A stretch of 64,000 bases of DNA from Pseudomonadota bacterium (GCA_021815925.1 JAKAZL010000001.1:1-64000), one strand, 5' to 3'; positions 1 to 8,082 are shown, numbered from the stretch's first letter. Notes: generated from the sequence alone by a model not told the origin. A program made the numbers and translations.

Positions 1-292
1 AGACCCGCCCCTTACCCAGGTTGAAATAGTCGACCTCGGCCCCGAGCAGGTCCAACCCACGCACGCCAGCCATAATCTGATAGGCAAAATCGCTCCGATC
101 GAAGCCGCCGAAAGAATCGGCACTGGATGCGACCAGACTGGAATCATTTGCATTGAGGCGTGCATGTCCCACGCCAGCGCCGACATAGAAATTGAGCAGA
201 TTCGTCGATGCCTGGGCGGGGATAATCGGCACTACAATCAGAAGTGCTGCCAGCACAGGAGAAAGACGGAAAGCGGGGTTGCATCTTGCCAT
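1..292 (-). CDS. Outer-membrane beta-barrel protein, N-terminal part (truncated by window edge)
   Basis: Reverse-strand translation from ATG at 292: MARCNPAFRLSPVLAALLIVVPIIPAQASTNLLNFYVGAGVGHARLNANDSSLVASS...GVRGLDLLGAEVDYFNLGKGRV; signal peptide then porin/OmpA-like beta-strand pattern; open to the window edge. Confidence 0.7.
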   Translation of the reverse strand, partial: MARCNPAFRLSPVLAALLIVVPIIPAQASTNLLNFYVGAGVGHARLNANDSSLVASSADSFGGFDRSDFAYQIMAGVRGLDLLGAEVDYFNLGKGRV

Positions 293-607
293 GATGGGAT
301 CCTCCTGCAGCCACCCACGACGCAATTCAGTCCACTCGGACCACGGGACGCGCCGTGGTCCGCCGGCGACCCGTGCCACCGCTGTTATGGTGTCTTGTGG
401 CGCGAACGGATGAATCGCGATTCAGTTGGCATGATAGTGGGCGTTTCCAGGTGGTTCAACTCAGCGTCTTCACCAAGCCCCCATCGAGCCAAGATACTGG
501 AGGAGGCAAGGACCGCTTATGGGTGATGAGCAGAACCTCGCGCCGTTAGCCCGGACTTCCGCTCTGGGTCGTGAGCTGGCGTTGGTACAGCCGAGCCTGG
601 AAGAGAT

Positions 608-928
608 TCAATCTTCGTTCAACGCAAGCGCAAACGAGACGGCAGCAGCCGCCTGTTTCATCTTGTGCCGAGACAATCGGGCAATGCGATCGCCAATCTG
701 ACCCTTGGGTACGGTCTGAAGGTTGTCGAAGTTCGCAGCGCAGGTGTGGGGAAGTCCGTCTTCTTCGGTCAGCACCACTTCAGTCGGGATGCTTCGAATC
801 GTCGATGTGATCGGCGCAATGGTGACGGTGTTCAGGACCGAGATTGCAGAGTCGCGGGTGAGAACGAGCACAGGGCGCTTTTTGTCGGGCGTCCTGAACG
901 TGTACCAGCAGACGTCGCCTCGGTTCAC
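608..928 (-). CDS. MazF/PemK-family toxin (endoribonuclease)
   Basis: MNRGDVCWYTFRTPDKKRPVLVLTRDSAI...; typical MazF/PemK N-terminus; overlaps upstream RHH gene by 4 nt. Confidence 0.88.
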   Translation of the reverse strand: MNRGDVCWYTFRTPDKKRPVLVLTRDSAISVLNTVTIAPITSTIRSIPTEVVLTEEDGLPHTCAANFDNLQTVPKGQIGDRIARLSRHKMKQAAAAVSFALALNED

Positions 929-1158
929 TGGGCGCCCCAGTCCTGTTCGTTAAACCAGACGTCGAATTCCCCAGGGGCCACCGGATGGCGGGCATAGCCC
1001 TGGGCATGACGCGCCTCTTCGTCGCGGACGCGCTGGTGGCGAATTTCGGCTTCAAGAGCGTGCCGGATGAAGGCCGAGCGCGTAGTCCTCCTCTCGCGGC
1101 TCATCTTGTCGACCAGCTTGAGAAGCTGATCATCAATCGTCATCTGAATCGTCTTCAT
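925..1158 (-). CDS. Ribbon-helix-helix (CopG/MazE-like) antitoxin
   Basis: MKTIQMTIDDQLLKLVDKMSRERRTTRSAFIRHALEAEI...; RHH fold pattern; directly upstream of MazF-like gene. Confidence 0.85.
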   Translation of the reverse strand: MKTIQMTIDDQLLKLVDKMSRERRTTRSAFIRHALEAEIRHQRVRDEEARHAQGYARHPVAPGEFDVWFNEQDWGAQ

Positions 1159-1171
1159 GGCTGTGGATGCT

Positions 1172-1193
1172 AATGTGGAGATTAATCCACATT
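1172..1193. promoter_or_regulatory. Inverted repeat AATGTGGA-N6-TCCACATT, probable antitoxin operator
   Basis: Perfect 8-bp arms about 14 bp upstream of the antitoxin start codon (1158). Confidence 0.6.
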
Positions 1194-1245
1194 GTACTCC
1201 ACATGAGACGTGGCTACAGCATCGAACGAACAGCCGTCCTCAGGG

Positions 1246-1290
1246 CTCATAATGCCGGGGTCGAGGGTTCGAGTCCCTCCCTTTCCACCA
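1246..1290 (+). repeat. Orphan tRNA 3'-half repeat, copy 1
   Basis: CTCATAATGCCGGGGTCGAGGGTTCGAGTCCCTCCCTTTCCACCA: anticodon-loop-like CTCATAA, 5-bp T-stem GAGGG/CCCTC with loop TTCGAGT, acceptor 3' strand, A73 and CCA; no matching 5' half upstream. Confidence 0.85.
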
Positions 1291-1352
1291 GTATTTTCAG
1301 CGACTTGTGTTTGTCCTGCGTGCCGCACAATTCGTGGCGTGAATCGAGGAAG

Positions 1353-2054
1353 TTACGTCAAGTCTGATATTTGGTGTAGACGCTCCAGGATAACCGGGAT
1401 GCGTGCTTGACTTTGGGCATCACCGGAAAGATGACCGGGCAGTGCGTCGATAAAGTGCGCGTTCTCGAGCAAAGCTCTGAATTGCGCGCTGAGATGGCTG
1501 CGTATTTCAGGTGAAGCTGCCACAACCTCATCGATGAGTTGAGAACGCCCATCCACGACGGTTGTAATATCCTCCAGATCGTGGCTGGCGAGGAAGTCAC
1601 CCTCGCCGCGATCGGCGAATGCCTCCAGTTTCGTCGCAATGAAGACAGGGGCGGAGATCAGGCGAATGACTGAGCCGCTCGGTAGCGGCCACATAGATGC
1701 TGTGCGGACTGCTTCGTCATACCAACGATTGCCGAAACCCAATACCGCCTTGTCGGTCGGCATGACATCCAGGAGTGCACCACCGGCTCGCCAGCGGCAA
1801 ACGGGCGCTTCTGGACTTTGATCATGTCGCAGACCGGCAGTCTCAAGCTGGCGTTCTAGCGCATGGTACTCGCCGAGCGATACAACTTGTACGATTGCAT
1901 CGACATCACGAGTTACGCGCACGGAGGGGTTTGCTGCTTCAGTCACGAGGAGCCCTGTGACACAGCCGCCGACAAATACGAATCTCGGAGACAACGGACC
2001 TAAGGCGGCGACAACCGATTCAAGCAGAGCCAGATTGGGATCATGGCTTCTCAC
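1353..2054 (-). CDS. Nucleotidyltransferase-fold protein (AbiEii/MNT-like toxin candidate)
   Basis: FVFVGGCVTGLLVTEAANPSVRVTRDVDAIVQV: GG...(T)RDVDAIV nucleotidyltransferase signature; overlaps upstream HTH gene by 4 nt. Confidence 0.7.
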   Translation of the reverse strand: MRSHDPNLALLESVVAALGPLSPRFVFVGGCVTGLLVTEAANPSVRVTRDVDAIVQVVSLGEYHALERQLETAGLRHDQSPEAPVCRWRAGGALLDVMPTDKAVLGFGNRWYDEAVRTASMWPLPSGSVIRLISAPVFIATKLEAFADRGEGDFLASHDLEDITTVVDGRSQLIDEVVAASPEIRSHLSAQFRALLENAHFIDALPGHLSGDAQSQARIPVILERLHQISDLT

Positions 2055-2587
2055 GCAAAGCGGGCTTCCAAGAGCTTTGCAGCCATGCTCCGTTCGCGTG
2101 CGGCGCCCCCGCGCAGTGCATCGAATAGAGCAAGTGTCTCGTACAGTACGGGATCCTTGCGGGCGGCCTGAGGCACCGTTGGATATAGGGGAAAAAAGCT
2201 GATCCCCCGCTCTTCTCCGTCGGGGCTGGGCCAGACTGGCAATTCCGTACTAGAGTGGACGATTGCGGCGGACAGCGGCGGCGCAGCGTAGGCAGTCGGC
2301 ATGCCGCGCGTTGGGACACCGACAGTCGCAGGAAATGCATACTTCGCGCCGTGCAGCACAAATTCCTTCAGTGCGGCTTTGGAGACCCTGAGTTGGCCAT
2401 CAACCTGGTAAGCCAGTCGGGCCGCGATCGCTCGATTCACGCTTCCGTGGACTTCTGACGCGGACATTGACAGCTCTGCCGCCAGTTCGGCGAAGCTACG
2501 TCGCTGATCGCCCAGGAGCAGCAGCTTCAGTAGGACGACGAGATCCTGGGGCTTGAGGACAACCTGTGAATTAATCGGGCGTCTCAT
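2051..2587 (-). CDS. Winged-HTH/MarR-like partner protein (antitoxin/regulator candidate); start revised from 2632
   Basis: MRRPINSQVVLKPQDLVVLLKLLLLGDQRRSFAELAAELSMSASEVHGSVNRAIAARL; the longer ORF would translate through a 35-bp palindrome at 2590-2624. Confidence 0.7.
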   Translation of the reverse strand: MRRPINSQVVLKPQDLVVLLKLLLLGDQRRSFAELAAELSMSASEVHGSVNRAIAARLAYQVDGQLRVSKAALKEFVLHGAKYAFPATVGVPTRGMPTAYAAPPLSAAIVHSSTELPVWPSPDGEERGISFFPLYPTVPQAARKDPVLYETLALFDALRGGAARERSMAAKLLEARFA

Positions 2588-2589
2588 GG

Positions 2590-2624
2590 ATATTCGGTAT
2601 TCGCGATTCGCGAATGTCGAATAT
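2590..2624. promoter_or_regulatory. 35-bp near-perfect palindrome, probable autoregulatory operator
   Basis: ATATTCGGTATTCGCGATTCGCGAATGTCGAATAT: arms ATATTCG..ATTCGCGA / TCGCGAAT..CGAATAT, immediately 5' of start codon 2587. Confidence 0.7.
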
Positions 2625-2689
2625 AGCCGCATTCTGGATCCTGTTCAACCCAGGATCACCGAGATGTCGCTCAGCGGTCTTGCGGGAGA

Positions 2690-2839
2690 TTTGCGGGAGT
2701 CAGCCGTGCTCGGTTGTGCTCTGTCGTGATAATCGCAACGGGCGTCACTGGGCAAGTCGTTGAAACTAAGGCTTATTTTGACCGCAATCTCGAGCTCATA
2801 ATGCCGGGGTCGAGGGTTCGAGTCCCTCCCTTTCCACCA
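2690..2839 (+). repeat. Conserved arm (about 105 bp) + orphan tRNA 3'-half repeat, copy 2 (tRNA part 2795-2839)
   Basis: tRNA part identical over 45 nt to 1246-1290; preceded by TTTGCGGGAGTC...TGCTCGGTTGTGCTCTGTCGTG..AATCGCAACG, recognisably repeated at 4081. Confidence 0.85.
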
Positions 2840-2863
2840 ACATTTTCAGGGTTCGCTTCGGCG

Positions 2864-3967
2864 TCAATTGCTGATTGCGAGCGAGTAGCTGGTGCTTCGG
2901 CCGCCGGCGGGATCTTTGCGCAGCGCACCTCGCTCAACGAGATCCAGGATGTCGCGGTAAGCAGTGTCCTGTGAGCTCTTGGTCAGCTTGGCCCATTTCG
3001 AAGTGGTGAGCTTTCCCTCGAAGCCGTCAAGAAGCTGATTTAGCACCTTCACTTGCCGTGCGTTCAGCGGTTGCTGTGCGAAGCGTTCCCAGAAATGCGC
3101 CTTCTGTAAGACGGCGCGCAGCGTGTCTTGCGAGTTCTCGATCGCACGCCTCAGGCAGGAGAGAAACCATTCCTGCCACAGCGTAACGTCGAGCGTGCCT
3201 TTCTGCGTACGTTCGAGCATCGTGAAATAGTCGGCACGCTCGCGGCGGATCTGCCCTGACAGGCTGTAGAAACGCTGGCTGCTGCGTTCGGAACGGGCGA
3301 GCGCCATATCGGCAATCGCGCGCGCGATGCGACCGTTGCCGTCATCAAATGGATGGACGGTGACGAACCACAGATGCGCGAGCCCCGCAACAAACAGCGG
3401 GTCGGCATCGCCAGGAGATTCGAACCATCGCAGGAAGCGATTCATTTCTTCCGGGACCCGCGGAGCGGGCGGCGCTTCGTAATGCACTTTCTGCCGCCCG
3501 ATCGGGCCCGAAACGACCTGCATCGGCCCGCTGCTGTCATCGCGCCACCTGCCGACCGAAAGTTTTTGCATCCCGCTGCGGCTGGTTGGGAAGAGCGCGG
3601 CGTGCCAATCGAACAATCGGTCCGCCGTCAGGGGTTGCGCGTAATGAGTCGTTGCGTCGAGCATCATTTCGACCACACCCTCAACATCGCGATCGACCGG
3701 CGCAAGCCCGCCGATGTCCATGCCGAGCCGCCGTGCGATCGAGGATCTGACTTGATCAGCATCGAGTTTCTCGCCTTCGATCTCACTCGAGCGGACCACG
3801 TCCTCGGTCAGGGTGCTCAGCTGCGCCTCGCGGCGAAGATCGAATCCGAGGCTCTGCATCCTGCCGAGCAGACGGCCTTGTTCGCGCGATACCTGTGCAA
3901 GCGAGGTGGCAAGGCGTCCACGGTCCCAGGTAAGGTCAGGCCAATTCTTGAGTTTCCAGATATACAT
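2864..3967 (-). CDS. Fic/DOC-family protein with N-terminal DUF4172-like domain; start revised from 4147
   Basis: MYIWKLKNWPDLTWD... (DUF4172-like), Fic motif HPFDDGNGRIARA, inhibitory-helix-like SSEIEGE, C-terminal wHTH-like region. Confidence 0.9.
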   Translation of the reverse strand: MYIWKLKNWPDLTWDRGRLATSLAQVSREQGRLLGRMQSLGFDLRREAQLSTLTEDVVRSSEIEGEKLDADQVRSSIARRLGMDIGGLAPVDRDVEGVVEMMLDATTHYAQPLTADRLFDWHAALFPTSRSGMQKLSVGRWRDDSSGPMQVVSGPIGRQKVHYEAPPAPRVPEEMNRFLRWFESPGDADPLFVAGLAHLWFVTVHPFDDGNGRIARAIADMALARSERSSQRFYSLSGQIRRERADYFTMLERTQKGTLDVTLWQEWFLSCLRRAIENSQDTLRAVLQKAHFWERFAQQPLNARQVKVLNQLLDGFEGKLTTSKWAKLTKSSQDTAYRDILDLVERGALRKDPAGGRSTSYSLAISN

Positions 3968-3983
3968 TGAATATCCGCGCATT

Positions 3984-4046
3984 CTGCGGAGATTATGCGG
4001 CCTGTTCTCCGCAGCGGCAAGTACCAACTCCGCATGCAATGCGGAG
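3984..4046. promoter_or_regulatory. Two inverted repeats in the Fic promoter (CTGCGGAG-N15-CTCCGCAG and CTCCGCAT-gca-ATGCGGAG)
   Basis: Read directly: 3984-3991/4007-4014 and 4028-4035/4039-4046; further CTCCGCA at 4060-4066; adjacent to Fic start 3967. Confidence 0.6.
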
Positions 4047-4080
4047 AATAGATCGTAATCTCCGCACTTGGCCGCAGGAG

Positions 4081-4231
4081 TTTGCGGGAATCGGTGGTGC
4101 TCAGTTGTGCTTCGTCGTGCCAATCGCAACGACGCGACCCTTGGCAAGCTATTGAATTTAAAGCCTTTCTGAAGCGGAGCGCCAGGCTCATCATGCCGGG
4201 GTCGAGGGTTCGAGTCCCTCCCCGTCCACCA
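4081..4231 (+). repeat. Conserved arm + orphan tRNA 3'-half repeat, copy 3 (tRNA part 4187-4231)
   Basis: CTCATCATGCCGGGGTCGAGGGTTCGAGTCCCTCCCCGTCCACCA; arm TTTGCGGGAATC...TGCTCAGTTGTGCTTCGTCGTGCCAATCGCAACG at the same distance (106 vs 105 bp) as in copy 2. Confidence 0.85.
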
Positions 4232-4511
4232 CGATCAGCGATGTGGATGCCCCGTCTTTCGGGCGCTCCGGCTCTGTGCCGGCTTCTGCGTTCTGGGCCT
4301 CTACCAACCGGACTCGGTCGACGCACCGCCTCAGGCGTGCCGGGTGCGCTTATCGCTGCACCCTCGAGAATCGCGCCCAACCCTCTAAGCTCCTGTAGAA
4401 CTCGTACCCTCGAGCACGGTCAGGACCGGACAAAGCCGGCGCCTCAGGCGAACTTGTTCACGCGATGCTGCGGCGAACTGGTCGGAATTCTCCACCGCGA
4501 GCCGATGCGCC

Positions 4512-4916
4512 TCAGGGCTCCTGAGTGTACGTAGCCTGAATCGTATACCCGAGGTACAGGGAGCAGGGTTGCTTGGCGAGATGGTCGCGCGCCCGAAGTC
4601 CCGTGCATTCGAGCGTTCCCGTCGCCCGATGCGCGGGCGTAGCGAGTGCCGCATTGACTGCGTCCGTGAGATCGAATCGACCATCGCAATCGGCATACGG
4701 GCATTGGAATTCGAAGAACGCCCGTGCGGGCGGGTACAGTACATGAGCCTGCGCGGCGGGTAGGCGCGGACCCGCGCCGGAGAACTCGAGTTCGAGCCGC
4801 AGTCGCTTTAAAGCAGGAAACATGAGTCGGACCGGCTGCGCGGCAGCTCTGTCGCGCCGCATCCGCTCGCGCCGCTCTTCCCGCGAAATGCGCGGCACCG
4901 GCACCGTTGCGTTCAC
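4512..4916 (-). CDS. Hypothetical protein with CPYADCDG Cys motif
   Basis: Open frame with plausible composition: FEFQCPYADCDGRFDLTDAVNAAL... Confidence 0.5.
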   Translation of the reverse strand: MNATVPVPRISREERRERMRRDRAAAQPVRLMFPALKRLRLELEFSGAGPRLPAAQAHVLYPPARAFFEFQCPYADCDGRFDLTDAVNAALATPAHRATGTLECTGLRARDHLAKQPCSLYLGYTIQATYTQEP

Positions 4917-5515
4917 ATCGCCCTCTGGGACTGAATGGGTCGAGCGTCAGATTTCGACTCGACAGTCGACATTTGCGCGTGGGTCTGCGGCGATCCCACC
5001 GTCGAGGCGCAATCGAGCCCGGTCCGCAGCCGTCGCCTCTCTTGCTGGCGTGCCGAACGGGTGCGGTCCTTTTCTCGTCTCTGATGAACATGGTTCGACT
5101 TGCTCATGGCCGCCTCGCTCTGGCGCCGATCGTGCGTCGTCGCAGTGAACCAGCAGGCAATTCGTCTCAGCGTGGCGAGAGCATCTCCGCCGGGCAGACT
5201 GCTCTGTTTGCTGGGGCGCAGTGAGCTATAGCGCTTTGTAAGTATCACGAGCGGCCTCTTCCAAGTACGTTATTCGCCAAACCGCACGGCCTGTCCCCTC
5301 CGCCTCGCGTGTACTTCGCGTTCCCATGCTCGTGCACCGCGCGAGGCGGGTCGATTCGATCAGGCCGAGCCCGTGTACGTGGCTGTCGCGGACGCGTCGC
5401 ATCAGATGCAACGCATGTTTGAATACCTCCCATTGCGTGCAAGTGTCTGTCAGTCGCCGCGGTCGCCTCACTTCTATCTCGGCTTCCCGCGGCGCAAAGT
5501 AGCCATTCGCCCGCG

Positions 5516-5992
5516 TCACTTATGACGGGCTGCGGTGACGGCCGGACGCGGCGGTTGAGGTCGCGTGAAATCGACGACGAAACGATCTCCATCGAACTCT
5601 ACGACTTTGCCTATCAGGTCGGGGCGCACGTGATAGCTGCGGATCATGTTGCCAGCCTTGGCGCGCTCCTGAATGGTGACGATCATCCGCACCGGAAGAC
5701 CGTCATCATGCGCGCGGGTCAAGTCCTGGCTAAGGGCGGTAACGACTTTGGCGGTGGCCTGTGCTGCGGAAAGCTTGGTCTCGTAACGGAGCACACCGGG
5801 TGCGGGGTGTCCGAAATGTGCCGGCAAGCAGTTGAGTACCATGGCGCCGTCCGCCGCGATGCCAGAAAGACTGCCCAGGCGGCTGTTCGGCTTGGCGCCG
5901 AACCGGCTGAAAGCATCGACCAAGGTGAGATTCATAACCATTTCAGCTGCTGCGTTAGGTAAGTTGGGGGAAACGTGGGCTCTGGCATTCAT
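5516..5992 (-). CDS. Hypothetical protein
   Basis: 158-aa ORF with balanced composition (MNLTLVDAFSRFGAKPNSRLGSLSGIAADGAMVLN...); overlaps next ORF. Confidence 0.5.
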   Translation of the reverse strand: MNARAHVSPNLPNAAAEMVMNLTLVDAFSRFGAKPNSRLGSLSGIAADGAMVLNCLPAHFGHPAPGVLRYETKLSAAQATAKVVTALSQDLTRAHDDGLPVRMIVTIQERAKAGNMIRSYHVRPDLIGKVVEFDGDRFVVDFTRPQPPRPAVTAARHK

Positions 5993-6266
5993 ACAGCCAG
6001 ATCTCCAGGCATTCGCGATGCAGCCTCAGCGACTGCGGCGTGACGCCTGGCTCGAAATCTACATTGTAAGAAGCCTGCGCCGAAGTGATGCGCTCGCCGC
6101 ACCCGTCGCATAAACATCCACCGGAGTATTCTCCTTGACGCCGCCGGGGTGCATGCTGCGGAAGCAGGTGCTCCCGCAGGCGCTCGCGAATGACAAGCAT
6201 CGCTGCAAGGTTGTTCATGAGTCTGGCTCCTATCGCTGAGCCTGCATCCGCGCTCAACGCCACCAC
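5955..6266 (-). CDS. Small hypothetical protein with CLCDGCGE zinc-ribbon-like motif
   Basis: SGGCLCDGCGERITSAQASYNVDFEPGVTPQSLRLHRECLEIWLYE. Confidence 0.5.
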   Translation of the reverse strand: MVALSADAGSAIGARLMNNLAAMLVIRERLREHLLPQHAPRRRQGEYSGGCLCDGCGERITSAQASYNVDFEPGVTPQSLRLHRECLEIWLYECQSPRFPQLT

Positions 6267-6431
6267 GCAGCATGCGCGCTCCGCGGCATGAGCACAAATC
6301 GCCGCGAATCCCGGGCTGAGGCGAAAGTTCGGCAGCCTGATCCCAACTCCTGTAGTCTACACGTTGGCTCGTACCGTCTCGGTTTGTCTGCCTTGGCGCC
6401 ATGAATCGCCATCCGGCGCTCCATCCGGCCA

Positions 6432-6794
6432 ATGTCTGCCACTCTCGCAAAGCTCCGCGAACCAGGAGGTAGGATGTGTCTGCCGCTCTATGCCGATTCC
6501 CTTCCTAAGTGCTCTGCAGTGACGAAACTACACGTCGGAAATCTCCTTTTCACGGCGACCGATGAGGCCGTGCACGCTCTGTTCTCCCCTCATGGCACGG
6601 TCGAAAAGGTCTCGCTCATCACAGACCGCGACACCGGGCGCCCGCGCGGCTTCGTGAAAATGTTATACGCCAACGCCGGCCGCGCCATCGAGGCGCTGAA
6701 TGGCGCCGCCTACGATGGTCGATCTCTCAAGGTGAGCGAGGCCCAGGGCCGAGAAGGATCCGGTGGGGGCAGCGGCGGCTCGCGTCGATACTGA
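6432..6794 (+). CDS. RRM-domain RNA-binding protein with Gly-rich C-terminus
   Basis: KLHVGNLLFTATDEAVHALFSPHGTVEKVSLITDRDTGRPRGFVKMLYANAGRAIEALNGAAYDGRSLKVSEA: RNP2/RNP1-like motifs. Confidence 0.9.
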   Translation: MSATLAKLREPGGRMCLPLYADSLPKCSAVTKLHVGNLLFTATDEAVHALFSPHGTVEKVSLITDRDTGRPRGFVKMLYANAGRAIEALNGAAYDGRSLKVSEAQGREGSGGGSGGSRRY

Positions 6795-6876
6795 CGCACG
6801 CTGTCGAGCGAAGGCACTCCCGGCCGCCATGGGCGAGAATGGCGTGCCGCCCGTGATTTGTCGAGAGGCCCAAACT

Positions 6877-7164
6877 ATGGCTTGGCGCAGCACCGGACGC
6901 TACCGTCCCTCTGAAGAGATCCTGGTCATGACCTGCGACGTCTGCGAGCGTGATATCGGCTTTGAAGACGGGCGACGTCCCAACGATCACTTTCGTGTGA
7001 GTCGTCATCCGAACCCAGGCGCTATCGACGATCAGGAGCCGGCTGTGATCATCTGTTCCCGTGAGTGCCTGCGCGCATTTGCCTCCAACGCCCTAGGTCC
7101 GGACCGCACGTCCTCTCCGCAGGGCCGGGGTGGCTCGGCCGGCAAGCCAAGCAAGGGCAGGTGA
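6877..7164 (+). CDS. Small Cys-containing hypothetical protein
   Basis: MAWRSTGRYRPSEEILVMTCDVCERDIGFEDGRRPNDHFRVSRHP...IICSRECLRAF; start chosen within ORF 6763-7164. Confidence 0.45.
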   Translation: MAWRSTGRYRPSEEILVMTCDVCERDIGFEDGRRPNDHFRVSRHPNPGAIDDQEPAVIICSRECLRAFASNALGPDRTSSPQGRGGSAGKPSKGR

Positions 7165-7244
7165 GAGTTGCGTTGCAAGAGGCCGGCCGAAATCACGTCC
7201 GGTTCGACTTCGATGATTCGACAAATGCTTCAGCGGATATACCC

Positions 7245-7700
7245 ATGAGCGAGTATGAGTTCACGGTTTCCCTGCGGATTCGTCACCCAACAGTCGATCC
7301 CGCCACCATTACCGCGGCGCTCGGCATCCGGCCGCAACACACATGGCAAGCGGGGCATCCGCGCCGCGACTCTTCGGGCATGGAGCTGGGCGGCACACAT
7401 CATGACAGCTACTGGATGGGAAGGTTGATGGATGAGCCGCAGCTCTCATCCGAAAGTGTTTCGGTAGAAGGGGTGATTCTGAGATCCCTTACAAACTTGC
7501 GACGCGCACATTCCTTCCTTGCGCAGATCAGCGCGGAGGGCGGCGTCGCAGAGCTGCACGTGAGCCTCTATGCGCGCAACAACTTCCGGATTGAACTCCC
7601 GTCGGACTCCCTGACGATACTTGCTCGGTTGCACCTGGCTATCGTTCTCGATGTTCATTCTCATTCGCCACTTGAGGCGCCCGTGTCGATGGCTCATTGA
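7245..7700 (+). CDS. DUF4279-like protein
   Basis: MSEYEFTVSLRIRHPTVDPATITAALGIRPQHTWQAGHPRRDSSG...ESVEGVILRSL pattern typical of DUF4279. Confidence 0.6.
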   Translation: MSEYEFTVSLRIRHPTVDPATITAALGIRPQHTWQAGHPRRDSSGMELGGTHHDSYWMGRLMDEPQLSSESVSVEGVILRSLTNLRRAHSFLAQISAEGGVAELHVSLYARNNFRIELPSDSLTILARLHLAIVLDVHSHSPLEAPVSMAH

Positions 7701-7701
7701 C

Positions 7702-8082
7702 ATGGGCGCCGCTCAAACAGCAGAAAATTACATCAGCATGGTTGAAGCCAGAATTACCTCTGCGCAAGCCAGCGTCGCCGATTCCGTTGCGCTCGTGAGG
7801 CTCCTTGACGCAGTGCCAGATGCCGGTGAGATCTCCCTGGAGTTGTCCAAACCGTACTTTACACGGCGCTGGGCGCATTCCGGCCGGCAAAGCTACTGCA
7901 TCGAGAGTGACGGCACGACTGCCGTGTGTCATACGCTAACCGGAATCGAACTTGAAGCGGTGATTGCACTCTGGCTCAGCTTCGACGACTACCGTCGGCG
8001 ACCAGGCCTTACGCTGTCAGCGCGCTTGCTCGGCAGGATCATTGAGACGGAGCTGGGCCTGACAGTAGAGTGCGACGAATGA
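7702..8082 (+). CDS. Hypothetical protein in DUF4279 operon
   Basis: MGAAQTAENYISMVEARITSAQASVADSVALVRLLDAVPDAGEISLELSK...; starts 1 nt after the upstream stop. Confidence 0.55.
   Translation: MGAAQTAENYISMVEARITSAQASVADSVALVRLLDAVPDAGEISLELSKPYFTRRWAHSGRQSYCIESDGTTAVCHTLTGIELEAVIALWLSFDDYRRRPGLTLSARLLGRIIETELGLTVECDE

Noticed and set aside
1246-1290. Functional tRNA gene
   Set aside because: Only the 3' half is present; upstream sequence cannot form the 5' anticodon stem, D-arm or 5' acceptor strand.
2714-2974. ORF MCSVVIIATGVT...LIMPGSRVRVPPFPPTFSGF (similar peptide in ORFs 1210-1410 and 4082-4534)
   Set aside because: The shared LIMPGSRVRVPP(F/R)PP peptide is a translation artefact of the tRNA 3'-half repeats, not a protein family.
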